From Paracoccaceae bacterium (GTDB lineage: Bacteria; Pseudomonadota; Alphaproteobacteria; Rhodobacterales; Rhodobacteraceae), in NCBI GenBank assembly GCA_028875855.1, contig JAGWVA010000011.1, positions 1 to 64,000 of the forward strand: 64,000 nt of DNA. The letters are read 5' to 3'. Positions 36,558 through 45,488 of this stretch are shown here, piece by piece. Positions within the stretch are counted from its first letter, which is position 1; every line of letters begins with the position of its first letter. The position numbers and the translations under genes are program-made. Below the pieces are notes generated by a model that did no database searches, had not been told where the DNA came from, and saw nothing but the letters and a program-made list of their open reading frames with translations.

Positions 36558-37580
36558 ATGGAATTCGGCCCCGCGCCGCTGGACAGGGCCGAGGGGGCGA
36601 TCCTTGCCCATTCGCGGATGCTGAACGGGCGCAAGCTTTCCAAGGGCCATGTGCTGACGGCCGGGGATATCGCTGCACTCGCCGCCGACGGCGTGACGCG
36701 GCTGACCGTGGCGCGCCTTGCGCCGACCGACGTGGGCGAGGATGCCGCCGCCCAACGCCTTGCCGCCGCTCTGGTGCCCGATGCGGACGCCGCGGCGCTC
36801 GAGGTCACGGCGCCCTTCACGGGGCGGGTGAACTTCAAGGCCATCGGCCCCGGCGTGGTGGATCTTGATGCAGAGGCGATCCTTCGGCTGAACCGCATCG
36901 ACCCCGCGATCACCTTCGCCACGCTTCCGCCCCTGACGCGGGTGGCGCGGGGGATGTTGGTCGGCACGGTGAAAATCATCGCCTACGGGGTGGACGGGGC
37001 GCGGCTGGCACAGGCCGAGGCCGCCGCCCGCGCCGCGATCCGCATCCGGCCCGTGGTGCGCAAGACCGCCGGGCTGATCCTGACCGAAGTGCCGGGGCAG
37101 GCCGAAAAGCTTAACGCCAAGGCCGAGGCGGTGACGGCCAAGCGCCTTGCCGCCCTCGGAATGCAGCTTGCAGGCGTTGTGAAGGTCCCGCACGAACCCG
37201 AGGCTCTGGCCCGCGCGCTCATGGACCTGCCCGGAGAGGTGGCGCTGATTCTGACCGGCTCGGCCACGTCGGATCTGCACGACGTCGGCCCCGAAGGCGT
37301 GCGGCAGGCGGGGGGCAGCGTCACCCGCTTCGGCATCCCCGTCGATCCGGGGAACCTTCTGTTCCTCGGCCAGTTGGGTGACAGGCCGGTGATCGGCCTG
37401 CCGGGCTGCGCGCGTTCGCCCGCGCTCAATGGGGCGGATTGGGTGCTGGAGCGGATCGCCTGCGGGATCGAGGTGACGGGGGATGACCTCGCGTCGCTGG
37501 GCGTGGGGGGGCTTCTGAAGGAAATTCCGATCCGCCCGCAACCGCGCGAAGGCCGGGCGTCAGAAATGCCAGGCGACTGA
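36558..37580 (+). CDS. Molybdopterin-binding (MoeA/CinA-like) domain protein
   Basis: A 340-residue protein. N-terminal AHSRMLNGRKLSKGHVLTA resembles the extra domain found in such proteins of xdhC/cox loci, and the C-terminal half (about 165-330) is a molybdopterin-binding fold with LILTEVPG, ALILTGSATSDLHDVGPEGV and GLPGCARSPALNGADWVLERI. In related bacteria this domain is often fused to a MobA-like nucleotidyltransferase; that part is absent here, so cytosine-nucleotide cofactor formation would need another protein. It starts 2 nt after xdhC and overlaps the convergent gene by 21 bp. Confidence 0.82.
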   Translation: MEFGPAPLDRAEGAILAHSRMLNGRKLSKGHVLTAGDIAALAADGVTRLTVARLAPTDVGEDAAAQRLAAALVPDADAAALEVTAPFTGRVNFKAIGPGVVDLDAEAILRLNRIDPAITFATLPPLTRVARGMLVGTVKIIAYGVDGARLAQAEAAARAAIRIRPVVRKTAGLILTEVPGQAEKLNAKAEAVTAKRLAALGMQLAGVVKVPHEPEALARALMDLPGEVALILTGSATSDLHDVGPEGVRQAGGSVTRFGIPVDPGNLLFLGQLGDRPVIGLPGCARSPALNGADWVLERIACGIEVTGDDLASLGVGGLLKEIPIRPQPREGRASEMPGD

Positions 37581-38102
37581 AAAGTTCACGATCGCCTGCA
37601 CATCGCCCGCCGCGGGCACCGTGGTCAGCCGGTATTCCAGCCGCCCCACCTGCGCCGACAGCGTGAGCGTCGCCAGTGGGATGAAACCGCCGACATTGGG
37701 GATGCCGTAGGTGCGCTGAAGCGTTTCGGAAAGCCGCTTGTAATAGGCGATCCCCGTGCCCGCGCCGATGCTGAACCGCGCCGCGCCGATCCGTCCGATG
37801 GCCTGGCTGACCCCGATCAGCGCCAGCGGCGAAACCTCGCGGTAGCTGTTGTAGAACACGCCGCCCTCGGCATAGAGGTCAAGCCCCCCGGGCGTGAGCG
37901 TCCAGCGCCGCCCATAGGTCAGGCCGGGGTTCACGTCGTTGAGCGTGCTGTTCCCGACATGGACAGAGCCGAAGATGACGCCGATGTAGCGGTCGGGGCG
38001 CGGCATGGCCCCCGGCGCCACAGCACCCGCGACAGCAGGCCGCGCGACAGCAAAAAGCCCCGACGCGATCAGCACCGGGGCCAGCGCCCGCGCGAAGGAC
38101 AT
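37560..38102 (-). CDS. Putative outer-membrane beta-barrel protein
   Basis: A 180-residue protein with a signal peptide (FARALAPVLIASGLFAVARPAVAGA). Alternating polar/nonpolar strands follow (YIGVIFGSVHVG, LDLYAEGGVFYNSYREVSP, LATLTLSAQVGRLEYRLTTVP), and it ends in an aromatic residue (SVAWHF), as expected for Omp folding through BAM. The size suits an eight-strand barrel, PagP-like in outline, but no PagP catalytic motif is evident, so no function is claimed. The start at 38102 was chosen for the signal peptide. It lies 32 nt downstream of infC and overlaps the molybdopterin gene tail to tail. Confidence 0.7.
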   Translation of the reverse strand: MSFARALAPVLIASGLFAVARPAVAGAVAPGAMPRPDRYIGVIFGSVHVGNSTLNDVNPGLTYGRRWTLTPGGLDLYAEGGVFYNSYREVSPLALIGVSQAIGRIGAARFSIGAGTGIAYYKRLSETLQRTYGIPNVGGFIPLATLTLSAQVGRLEYRLTTVPAAGDVQAIVNFSVAWHF

Positions 38103-38134
38103 TCCCCCCGCGCGGTCCTCTTGTCTCAGGCCGG

Positions 38135-38674
38135 TCACTTCGGCCCGATCATCATCACCATCTGGCGGCCTTCGAGCTTGGGCATGTTCTCGACCTTGCC
38201 GATCTCGGCCACATCCGCCGCGACGCGGTTGAGCAGTTCAAGGCCAAGCTGCTGGTGCGCCATTTCGCGGCCGCGGAAGCGCAGGGTCACCTTCACCTTG
38301 TCGCCGCCTTCGAGGAACTTCACCACCGACCGCATCTTCACCTCGTAGTCATGCGTATCGGTGCCGGGGCGGAACTTGATTTCCTTGATCTCGATGACGT
38401 GCTGCTTCTTGCGGGCCTCGGCCTCGCGCTTCTGCTGCTCGTATTTGAACTTGCCGAAATCCATGATCTTGCAGACCGGCGGCGTGGCATTCGGCGAGAT
38501 CTCGACAAGGTCGAGGCCGGCTTCTTCCGCCAGCATCATCGCACGGTTCGGTGTGACGACGCCTATGTTCTCTCCATCCGCGCCGATAAGCCGAATTTCC
38601 GGGGCGCGAATGCGGTCATTGATGCGCGGTCCGGTGTCACGGGGTGGCGGGGCGTTGTGCGGTCTGCGGGCTAT
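38135..38674 (-). CDS. infC: Translation initiation factor IF-3, probable ATA start
   Basis: A 179-residue IF-3. The N-domain ([21 protein letters not shown]), the linker ([20 protein letters not shown]) and the C-domain ([33 protein letters not shown]) are complete. No ATG or GTG lies at the expected place. ATA at 38674, 9 nt after AAAGG, gives the (M)[10 protein letters not shown]-terminus usual in Rhodobacteraceae. ATT three codons upstream is too close to the AAAGG, and GTG at 38722 has no ribosome binding site. Rare start codons in infC are known to let IF-3 repress its own synthesis. Confidence 0.85.
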   Translation of the reverse strand: MARRPHNAPPPRDTGPRINDRIRAPEIRLIGADGENIGVVTPNRAMMLAEEAGLDLVEISPNATPPVCKIMDFGKFKYEQQKREAEARKKQHVIEIKEIKFRPGTDTHDYEVKMRSVVKFLEGGDKVKVTLRFRGREMAHQQLGLELLNRVAADVAEIGKVENMPKLEGRQMVMMIGPK

Positions 38675-38876
38675 GGCGGCAATCCTTTGGTCGTTGAGGA
38701 AGATGGCGCGCAAAATACTCACGCCGGGCAGGGGTTTCAACCGGATTCGGGACCTCTTTGAGCCTGTAACCCATTGGTGACGGCTGCGCGCCACACGGGC
38801 GCTTTCCTTCATGGCGCCGCTCTGGCAAGAGAGTCGCGAAGTCTGGCATGGCCTCGATGGGCGCTGGAGAGATCGG

Positions 38877-39395
38877 ATGAAGTGGATTCTGGCCTGCTGC
38901 GCGGCCCTTGTGCTGGCGGGCATCGCTTATGCGGCGTTCCTTGCGCCTCCGGCTGGGCCCGGCCCCGTCGTGGCGCCGGTCCAGACCGCGCAGGTGCCGA
39001 CGGCCCCGGCCGCGGCGACCAAGCCAGCCGACATGGCGCAAAAGGCGACCAAGGCTGCCGATGCCGCCGTGCAGGCCGCAGCCAAGGTTGCCGGCAGTGT
39101 GGCGACCGGCGCGGCCGAGGCGGTCAAGCAGGCCGTCAAGGATGCCGTCAACGTGGCCCGTGACGGCAGCGCCAGCGCCGCCGCTGCGCCCGCGCCCGCA
39201 CCGCTGAACTGGACGGCGTCGGGCCTCACGCTCGATCAGATCAAGAGCCGGATCGCGAATGCCTCGATTTCCGAATCCGACCGGCTGCAATTCATGGCGG
39301 AGTTCAAGGACGCCAACGGACAGACCGACAAGCTGCAGGCGCTGCTCGACAAGCTCAGGCTGGCGATTTCGGCGGCGAAGACGGGCGGGAACTGA
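38877..39395 (+). CDS. Ala-rich membrane-anchored protein of unknown function
   Basis: A 172-residue protein, not recognised. It has an N-terminal membrane span ([20 protein letters not shown]), and an Ala/Lys/Val-rich helical region (about 45-95) of heptad-like repeats ([20 protein letters not shown]). A C-terminal globular part of about 60 residues with [20 protein letters not shown] and [14 protein letters not shown] follows, probably in the periplasm. CTGGAGAGA precedes the ATG. It is divergent from infC and converges on fpr. Confidence 0.65.
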   Translation: MKWILACCAALVLAGIAYAAFLAPPAGPGPVVAPVQTAQVPTAPAAATKPADMAQKATKAADAAVQAAAKVAGSVATGAAEAVKQAVKDAVNVARDGSASAAAAPAPAPLNWTASGLTLDQIKSRIANASISESDRLQFMAEFKDANGQTDKLQALLDKLRLAISAAKTGGN

Positions 39396-39403
39396 CGGCG
39401 CAT

Positions 39404-39430
39404 GAAAAGGGCGGCGCCATGGCACCGCCC
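39404..39430 (-). terminator. Rho-independent terminator of fpr
   Basis: On the minus strand GGGCGGTGCC / GGCGCCGCCC, with one G-T pair, is followed by TTTTC, 24 nt after the fpr stop. On the plus strand the same hairpin lies just after the stop at 39395 but lacks a T-run on that side. Confidence 0.85.
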
Positions 39431-39454
39431 CTGTCGCAGGGTCGGACCGGAAAA

Positions 39455-40282
39455 TCAGATGCCGTCGCCGACGAAGGCCTTTTCGACCACGTATTCCTTG
39501 GGGTCGCTGTTGGCGCCCTCGCGCAGGCCGAAGCCTTCCAGCACCGCCTTCACATCGACGTTGAACGCAAGGCTGCCGCAGACCATGGCACGGTCGTGGT
39601 CGCGGTCCATCGGCGCGATGCCCAGATCTTCGAACACCTTGCCCGAGGTCAGGTTGTCGGTGATGCGGCCGGTATAGACGCTCTCTTCCCGCGTGGTGGT
39701 GGGATAGTAGAGAAGCTTGCCCTCGACCATCTCGCCGATCAGCGGATCGTTTTGCAGATCGGCGACAAGCTGGCGGCCATAGGCCAGTTCGTCCGCCGTG
39801 CGGCAGGTGTGCATCATAACGACCTGCTCGTATTTCTCGTAGGTTTCCGGATCGCGCATGAGCGAGGCGAAGGGCGCGATCCCCGTGCCGGTGGCAAGGA
39901 ACCAGATCCGCTTGCCCGGAAGCAGTGCGTCCAGCACCAGCGTGCCGACGGGCTTGGGGCGCAGGATGATCTGGTCGCCGGGCTGGATATGCTGAAGCCG
40001 CGAGGTCAGCGGCCCGTCGGGCACCTTGATCGAGTAGAATTCCAGTTCCTCGTCCCAGGACGGCGAGGCGATGGAATAGGCGCGCAGGAGCGGGCGGCCG
40101 TTGTCGTCCTGAAGGCCGATCATCACGAACTCGCCCGAGCGGAAGCGCAGGGATTGCGGGCGCGTCACGCGGAACGAGAACAGGCGGTCCGTCCAGTGGC
40201 GGACGGCGGTGACGGTCTGCGCATCGGGCAGCGTCTTGACGGGGGTCGCGGGCGTATCGGTCACTTTGGTCTGTTCTGTCAT
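39455..40282 (-). CDS. fpr: Ferredoxin-NADP(+) reductase, bacterial type
   Basis: A 275-residue FAD enzyme shuttling electrons between NADPH and ferredoxin/flavodoxin. The FAD-binding RAYSIASPSWDEELEFYSIKV (about 68), the pyrophosphate-binding PVGTLVL, NADP-binding FLATGTGIAPFASLMRDPET (about 128) and C-terminal region (EYVVEKAFVGDGI) mark subclass I of Rhodobacter-type FPR. It follows the cys cluster on the same strand after a 66-nt gap and could supply electrons to the ferredoxin/NADPH-type sulfite reductase; this link is by position only. Confidence 0.94.
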   Translation of the reverse strand: MTEQTKVTDTPATPVKTLPDAQTVTAVRHWTDRLFSFRVTRPQSLRFRSGEFVMIGLQDDNGRPLLRAYSIASPSWDEELEFYSIKVPDGPLTSRLQHIQPGDQIILRPKPVGTLVLDALLPGKRIWFLATGTGIAPFASLMRDPETYEKYEQVVMMHTCRTADELAYGRQLVADLQNDPLIGEMVEGKLLYYPTTTREESVYTGRITDNLTSGKVFEDLGIAPMDRDHDRAMVCGSLAFNVDVKAVLEGFGLREGANSDPKEYVVEKAFVGDGI

Positions 40283-40348
40283 GCAGGTTGCGGGAACGCG
40301 CGTCCCCGCCCTCTCTAATCCGTGAAACGCTTCGGGAAAAGCCGGGAA

Positions 40349-40750
40349 TCAGGCGCGCAGCCGCGACCGATAGTCGTGCGCGCGCCAATCGGCGCGAAAG
40401 AGCCACTGATCCTGCGGCTGGCGGGCGGCGAGGTCGTCGGAGATTTCCACCTCGTCGAAGCCGGCGCGGCGGGCCATGGCGTATTGATCCGCGATGACAT
40501 GCCCCGCCGCGCGCAGGCGGCCCGTGTAGCCCATCAGCCGCAGCCTTCGCGCCAGCGTGAAGCCGCGCCCGTCGGCAAAGCTGGGGAAGGCGATGCGGAT
40601 GACCGCGACGCCCTCCAGCGCACCGGCAAGCGTGGTGACGTCGGCGTCCGGGCCAAGATCGAGCGCCGCGGCGCCCGGGGTGCCGGGCGCGGCAAAGCTT
40701 CCGGTGAAGGTGTCGGGGCCAAAGCCCGTATCGGTGACGATGACCGTCAT
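40349..40750 (-). CDS. DUF934 family protein of the sulfite-reduction operon
   Basis: A 133-residue DUF934 protein. RIAFPSFADGRGFTLARRLR near residue 52, LRAAGHVIADQYAMARRAGFDEVEI near 80 and a final WRAHDYRSRL are the hallmarks of the family. Genes of this family sit next to cysH/cysI in many proteobacteria and are called putative sulfite reductase partners, with no proven role. It shares ATGA with the cysH stop, so it is translationally coupled. Confidence 0.9.
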   Translation of the reverse strand: MTVIVTDTGFGPDTFTGSFAAPGTPGAAALDLGPDADVTTLAGALEGVAVIRIAFPSFADGRGFTLARRLRLMGYTGRLRAAGHVIADQYAMARRAGFDEVEISDDLAARQPQDQWLFRADWRAHDYRSRLRA

Positions 40751-41514
40751 GCCGCGTCTCCTGTCGTGGTGCTGTCCGAGGCCCGCCCCCGCACGAGGCG
40801 GCCATTGATGAAGTGGATGCCGCATTCTTCCTTGTCGCGGCCCCGCCAGCGGCCCGCGCGCGGGTCCTCGCCCTCCTTCACGGGGGTGGTGCAGGGCGCG
40901 CAGCCGATCGAGGGATAGCCGCGCGAGACCAGCGGGTGCCGCGGCAGCTTGTTCTCCAGCATGTAGTCCTGGATGTCCTGCCGGTCCCAATGCGCAAGCG
41001 GATTGATCTTGATCCGGCCGTTCTCCTCGGCTTCGAAGAAATCGAGCGCCGCGCGGGTCTGGCCCTGATACCGCTTGCGCCCGGTGATCCAGGCGTCGAA
41101 CGTCTTCAGCGCCCGTTCCAGCGGCTCGGTCTTGCGCAGCGCGCAGCAGCCGTCGGGATCGACCTGATGCAGGATGTTGTCCACGTCGCGCGCCAGCACC
41201 GCCACCGGGTCGGGGCGGATGATGCGGATCTCGGTCAGGCCGAGCCGCTCGGCCACCTCGGCCTGATAGGCCATGGTCTCGGGAAAGAGCATCTGCGTGT
41301 CGAGAAACAGCACCGGCAGCGTCCGGTCGATGATCGACACGAGATGCAGCAGCACGACCGACTCCGCCCCGAAGGACGACACCATCGCGACCCGGCCCAC
41401 CTGCGCATCCGACAGCGCATGTTCCAGCACGGTCGTTGCTGCGTGGTGACGATAGCGGCCGTTCAGATAGGCGGCCCGCTCGGTGGCGGGGGCAAGCGGG
41501 GCTTCAAGCGGCAT
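40747..41514 (-). CDS. cysH: Phosphoadenylyl/adenylyl-sulfate reductase
   Basis: A 255-residue thiol-dependent reductase that makes sulfite. It has MVSSFGAESVVLLHLVSII near residue 45, and the iron-sulfur cysteine pairs CCALRKTEPL (about 125) and CAPCTTPV (about 212), with the catalytic cysteine in ECGIHF near the end. Presence of both CC and CxxC pairs indicates the 4Fe-4S type, which usually prefers adenylyl-sulfate (APS). The start MPLEAPLAPATE at 41514 overlaps the end of the sulfite reductase by 11 bp. Confidence 0.94.
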   Translation of the reverse strand: MPLEAPLAPATERAAYLNGRYRHHAATTVLEHALSDAQVGRVAMVSSFGAESVVLLHLVSIIDRTLPVLFLDTQMLFPETMAYQAEVAERLGLTEIRIIRPDPVAVLARDVDNILHQVDPDGCCALRKTEPLERALKTFDAWITGRKRYQGQTRAALDFFEAEENGRIKINPLAHWDRQDIQDYMLENKLPRHPLVSRGYPSIGCAPCTTPVKEGEDPRAGRWRGRDKEECGIHFINGRLVRGRASDSTTTGDAA

Positions 41515-43171
41515 GGCGGTTCCCTTCGGGGTAAAGCGCGGCCTTGAACGGCGCGGGGCCAAGGCGGCGGTAGGCCATGAGGAAGGTCTCGGACGGTTCC
41601 AGGCGCAGGTCGAGATAGGCCGCGATCAGCCGTTCGATCGCGGGCACCACCTCGTCATAGGCAAAGCCGGGGCCCGCCTTCTCGCCGATCGAGGCGGTTT
41701 CCGTGCCGTCGCCGCCCAGCGTGATCTGGTAGTTCTCGACCCCCGCCCGGTCGAGGCCGAGGATACCGATATGGCCCACATGGTGGTGTCCGCAGGCATT
41801 GATGCAGCCCGAGATCTTGATCTTGAGCGGGCCGATCTCGTGTTCCAGATCCAGCTCGTCGAACCGCGTGGCGATGGCCTGCGCGACGGGGATCGACCGC
41901 GCGGTGGCCAGGCTGCAATAATCCATCCCCGGGCAGGCGATGATGTCCGAGATCAACCCCACGTTCGCCGTCGCCAGCCCCGCCTTCTTCAGGATCGCAT
42001 GCACGGTGGGCAGGTCGCCCTTGTGGACATGCGGCAGGATGACGTTCTGTTCGTGGCTGATGCGGATCTCGTCATGTCCGAAGAATTCGGCAAGATCGGC
42101 CAGCACCCGCATCTGGTCCGAGGTCGCATCCCCCGGCGTCGCGCCATGCGCCTTGAGGCTGACCTGAACGATGGCGTAATCGGGGTTGCGGTGGGCCACA
42201 AGGTTGGTGTCCGCCCAAGACCGATAGGCCGGATCGTTGACCTGCGCGTTGTAATGCGCCTCGGTCGGGGCGGTCTTGAAGACCGGATGGCTGAAGGCCG
42301 CGCGGATCTCCTGCAACAGCGTCTGGTCGGTGCCGTCATAGGCGCGGCGCAGCTCGGCGAAGCGTTCCTCGATCATCGCGGTCAGCGCCTCGGCGCCGGT
42401 CTCGTGCAGGGTGATCTTGATGCGCGCCTTGTATTTGTTGTCGCGCCGGCCCAGCAGGTTATAGACGCTCAGCACCGCCTCGACGTAAGGCAGCAGGTCG
42501 GCCTGCGGCAGGAATGGACGCACGACATGGCCGATCAGCGGCGTCCGGCCCAGGCCGCCGCCCACGATCACCTCGAACCCCGGATCGCCCGCAGCGTTGC
42601 GCACCATGCGCAGGCCGATGTCATGCGCCTTGGTCACGGCGCGGTCGTGCGGGCTGCCGGTGATGGCAATCTTGAACTTGCGCGGCAGGAACTGGAATTC
42701 CGGATGATCCGTGGACCATTGCCGCAACAGTTCCGCGATCGGGCGCGGGTCGTCGATCTCGTCCGCCGCGGCGCCGGCGAAATGGTCGGCGGTCACGTTG
42801 CGGATCGTGTTCCCGCTGGTCTGGATCGCATGCATCCCCACATCGGCCAGCGCCGACAGGATCGCGGGCACGTCCGAAAGCTTCGGCCAGTTGAACTGGA
42901 TGTTCTGCCGCGTGGTGAAGTGCCCGTAGCCCTTGTCCCATGTGTCCGCGATATGGGCGAGTTGGCGCATCTTGCGGCTGTCCAGCGATCCGTAGGGGAT
43001 CGCCACCCGCAGCATGTAGGCATGAAGCTGCAGATAGAGACCGTTCATCAGGCGCAGCGGGCGGAATTCATCCTCGGTCAGGCTGCCGTCGATGCGGCGG
43101 GCGACCTGCTGGCTGAACTGCGCCACGCGCGCCCGCACGAAGGCTTCGTCGAACTCGGTGTAGTTATACAT
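41504..43171 (-). CDS. cysI: Assimilatory sulfite reductase (siroheme, 4Fe-4S)
   Basis: A 555-residue nitrite/sulfite reductase family protein. The siroheme/4Fe-4S ligands are CPGMDYCSLA (about 428) and CINACGHHHVGHIG (about 470). The HFTTRQNIQFNWPKL segment near residue 90, with NTIRNVTADHFAG, marks the family's first repeat. The family includes both sulfite and nitrite reductases; placement among cysG, cysH and DUF934 supports sulfite. It overlaps cysH by 11 bp and the DUF2849 gene by 8 bp. Confidence 0.93.
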   Translation of the reverse strand: MYNYTEFDEAFVRARVAQFSQQVARRIDGSLTEDEFRPLRLMNGLYLQLHAYMLRVAIPYGSLDSRKMRQLAHIADTWDKGYGHFTTRQNIQFNWPKLSDVPAILSALADVGMHAIQTSGNTIRNVTADHFAGAAADEIDDPRPIAELLRQWSTDHPEFQFLPRKFKIAITGSPHDRAVTKAHDIGLRMVRNAAGDPGFEVIVGGGLGRTPLIGHVVRPFLPQADLLPYVEAVLSVYNLLGRRDNKYKARIKITLHETGAEALTAMIEERFAELRRAYDGTDQTLLQEIRAAFSHPVFKTAPTEAHYNAQVNDPAYRSWADTNLVAHRNPDYAIVQVSLKAHGATPGDATSDQMRVLADLAEFFGHDEIRISHEQNVILPHVHKGDLPTVHAILKKAGLATANVGLISDIIACPGMDYCSLATARSIPVAQAIATRFDELDLEHEIGPLKIKISGCINACGHHHVGHIGILGLDRAGVENYQITLGGDGTETASIGEKAGPGFAYDEVVPAIERLIAAYLDLRLEPSETFLMAYRRLGPAPFKAALYPEGNRHAA

Positions 43172-43472
43172 TCAGCGCGCCCTCCTGCTTGCCGTGGACG
43201 TAGTTGGACGGGCCGCGCGTGCGGAAGACCTCGCGGAAGTGGACCGGCTCGGGTCCGGCCTCGCCGGGCTTCGCATCGGCCAGATAGGCCCCGACGACGA
43301 GGTTCTTCTGGGCCTGCGCGGTCAGCAGGCGCAGCTGGGCATGGGCCTCGTCTTCGATCAGCTCGGCCTCGTGGTGCTGGCGCGTCCAGCGGTCGTCGGC
43401 GGTGAGATAGACGACATCGCCCTCGATCAGCGCATTCGCGGTGACGACTTTGGGGGTGAAGTGACGGCTCAT
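43164..43472 (-). CDS. DUF2849 family protein
   Basis: A 102-residue protein with the DUF2849 signature: FTPKVVTANALIEGDVVYLT near the start, and FREVFRTRGPSNYVHGKQ at the end. The family is found almost only between cysG and cysI in alphaproteobacteria, so a role in siroheme delivery or sulfite reduction is plausible but undemonstrated. It overlaps cysG by 4 bp and cysI by 8 bp, so stoichiometric coupling is likely. Confidence 0.9.
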   Translation of the reverse strand: MSRHFTPKVVTANALIEGDVVYLTADDRWTRQHHEAELIEDEAHAQLRLLTAQAQKNLVVGAYLADAKPGEAGPEPVHFREVFRTRGPSNYVHGKQEGALNV

Positions 43473-44857
43473 GACAGGGCCTCTTGAACTTGGGGCAGGT
43501 GGGCTTCGGCCGCGCGCGGGGCGAGGCCGTAAAGAAGGACGGCGGGGCCGGTCAGGCCGGCGGTGACCTCGGGCAGGGCAGCGAGGCGACAGCCGATCAC
43601 GCGCTGATCGGGGCGCGAGACATTCTCGACCACCGTGACGGGTGTGTCGGCAGCCGCGCCATGCATCATCAGGCGGCCCTGAAGGAACCGCGCGGCGCGC
43701 TTGCCCATGTAGATCGCGGCGACCGCGCCGGGCTGGGCCAGCCCGCGCCAGTCCTGATCGGCAAAGCCCTGCACGTCATGCCCGGTCAGGAACCGCAGCG
43801 CGCGGTTGCGGCCGCGCCGCGTCAGGCCCTGCCCGATGGTCGCGGCGGCCGCCGAAGCGGCGGTGATGCCGGGCACGATGGTCCACCCGATGCCCGCCGC
43901 CTCCAGCGCCTCCAGCTCGTCGTCCAGACGACCGAAGACGCCCGGATCGCCGGATTTCAGCCGCACCACATGGGCGCCGCGGGCGGCGTGGTCCACCATC
44001 AGCGCGTTGATCGCCGCCTGCGGCATGTGCGGTCCAAAGCCTTCCTTGCCCGCGTCGATCACCAGCGCCTCGCGCCGGGCGAGATCGAGGATCGCGGGCG
44101 AGACCAGCCGGTCATGGATCACCACGTCCGCCCGGTCGAGCGCGCGGCGCGCCTTCAGCGTCAGAAGCTCGGGATCGCCCGGACCTGCGCCAACGAGGTC
44201 CACATGACCCGGCGCCGCCTTGCGCGCAAGGTGGCGGGCGAGCAGGGCGTCCAGCGCCTCCGCCACGGCCTTTTCGCCCCCGTCGGCCAGTGCACGGGGG
44301 CCGACCTCGTCGTAATAGTCCGCCCAGAAGGCCCGGCGCGCGGCGCCCTGCGGCAAAGCCTCCGCCTGCGGGCGAAAGGCCTTGCCGATCCTCGCAAGTA
44401 CACCCGTCGTCGGCGGCAAAAGCGCCTCCACCCCGGCCTTCACCTGCCGGGCCAGAACGGGGGCCGCGCCCTCGGTTCCGATGGCAACGACGACCGGGTC
44501 ACGGTCCACAATCGCCGGCGTGATGAAATCCGACGCCTCGAGGTTGTCCACCACGTTGACCATCGCCCCCTCGGCGCGCCCGATCGCGGCAACCCATGCA
44601 TCCGCCTCGGCATCCCCTGTCGCGGCATAGACCAGCACCGCGCCCACGGCGTCGCCCGGCCCGAAGGCGCGGCGGTAAAGCGCGATGCGGCCCGCCTCGG
44701 CCAGCGCTGCGACCTCCGGTTCCGGCGCGGGCGAAAACACCGCGACCCGCGCGCGCGTCTTGAGGATCAGGCGCAGCTTTGCCAGCGCGATCTCGCCCCC
44801 GCCCGCAACAGCGATGGCGCGATCTGCGACGGACAGGAAGATCGGGAAGTGGTTCAT
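43469..44857 (-). CDS. cysG: Siroheme synthase CysG (dehydrogenase/ferrochelatase plus methyltransferase)
   Basis: A 462-residue fusion. The N-terminal part (about 1-210) has the NAD-binding AIAVAGGGEIALAKLRLIL and NVVDNLEASDFITPAIVDRD, and makes siroheme from precorrin-2. The C-terminal part (about 215-460) is the SAM-dependent uroporphyrinogen III methyltransferase, with VDLVGAGPGDPELLTLKARRAL, VVIHDRLVSP, RLKSGDPGVFGRLDDE and VVENVSRPDQR. It is first in the cysG-DUF2849-cysI-cysH-DUF934 operon. The 137-bp gap to the divergent Lrp/AsnC gene must hold the promoters. Confidence 0.96.
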   Translation of the reverse strand: MNHFPIFLSVADRAIAVAGGGEIALAKLRLILKTRARVAVFSPAPEPEVAALAEAGRIALYRRAFGPGDAVGAVLVYAATGDAEADAWVAAIGRAEGAMVNVVDNLEASDFITPAIVDRDPVVVAIGTEGAAPVLARQVKAGVEALLPPTTGVLARIGKAFRPQAEALPQGAARRAFWADYYDEVGPRALADGGEKAVAEALDALLARHLARKAAPGHVDLVGAGPGDPELLTLKARRALDRADVVIHDRLVSPAILDLARREALVIDAGKEGFGPHMPQAAINALMVDHAARGAHVVRLKSGDPGVFGRLDDELEALEAAGIGWTIVPGITAASAAAATIGQGLTRRGRNRALRFLTGHDVQGFADQDWRGLAQPGAVAAIYMGKRAARFLQGRLMMHGAAADTPVTVVENVSRPDQRVIGCRLAALPEVTAGLTGPAVLLYGLAPRAAEAHLPQVQEALS

Positions 44858-44994
44858 GGCGGCAATCCAGTTTTGTCTTGCCTCAATATAGAATTTTGTC
44901 CCATATGTGCGCCATACGCTCTGGCAAACAAGGACGTTGGTTTGCGTGATGGCGTCATAGTAAAACAGTGTTCCAAAACCCGGAGGGATCAGGA

Positions 44995-45456
44995 ATGGCG
45001 GCCCGGCTCGATGAGATGGATCGGAAAATCCTCACCGAACTGCAGGAGGATGCCAGCCAGTCGCTGGACGATATTGCCCGCAAGGTGGGCTCGTCCAAGA
45101 CCCCGGTCTGGAATCGCATTCGCCGCCTCAAGGAGCAGGGTTTGATCACTCGCCAGACCGTCCTGCTGGATGCCGAGGCGCTCGGGCTCGAGGCCTGCTT
45201 CTTCGTTCTCATCCGCACGTCGGAGCACGAGGCGGAATGGCAGAAGAAATTCCTCCATGCGCTGCGCTCGCGCCCCGAGGTGCTCGAGGCGCACCGGCTG
45301 GCCGGAGACATCGACTACATCCTGAAGGTCCGCGTCGCCAATGCGCGCGCCTATGACACGTTCTATCAGGCGCTGATCTCGGAGGTGCGGATCTACAACG
45401 TCACGGCGCTGCTCTCGATGGAAGAGATCAAGTCCACAACCGTGCTGCCGCTCTAG
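44995..45456 (+). CDS. Lrp/AsnC-family transcriptional regulator of the cys cluster
   Basis: A 153-residue regulator. The N-terminal helix-turn-helix (MDRKILTELQEDASQSLDDIARKVG ending in TPVWNRIRRLKEQG, about 8-45) is followed by the RAM effector domain (LAGDIDYILKVRVANARAYD, about 97). The start at 44995 follows CCGGAGGGATCAGGA. It is divergent from cysG, so it probably senses an amino acid or sulfur metabolite and controls the sulfite-reduction operon; this is inferred from position. The gap carries the near-palindrome CAAAC-N10-GTTTG. Confidence 0.88.
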   Translation: MAARLDEMDRKILTELQEDASQSLDDIARKVGSSKTPVWNRIRRLKEQGLITRQTVLLDAEALGLEACFFVLIRTSEHEAEWQKKFLHALRSRPEVLEAHRLAGDIDYILKVRVANARAYDTFYQALISEVRIYNVTALLSMEEIKSTTVLPL

Positions 45457-45488
45457 GCGGCGAGGGGCTCCGCCCCCGCGACCGCGGC

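Noticed and set aside
38720-38722. GTG start for infC
   Set aside because: No Shine-Dalgarno sequence precedes it and it would add 16 residues not typical of the family.
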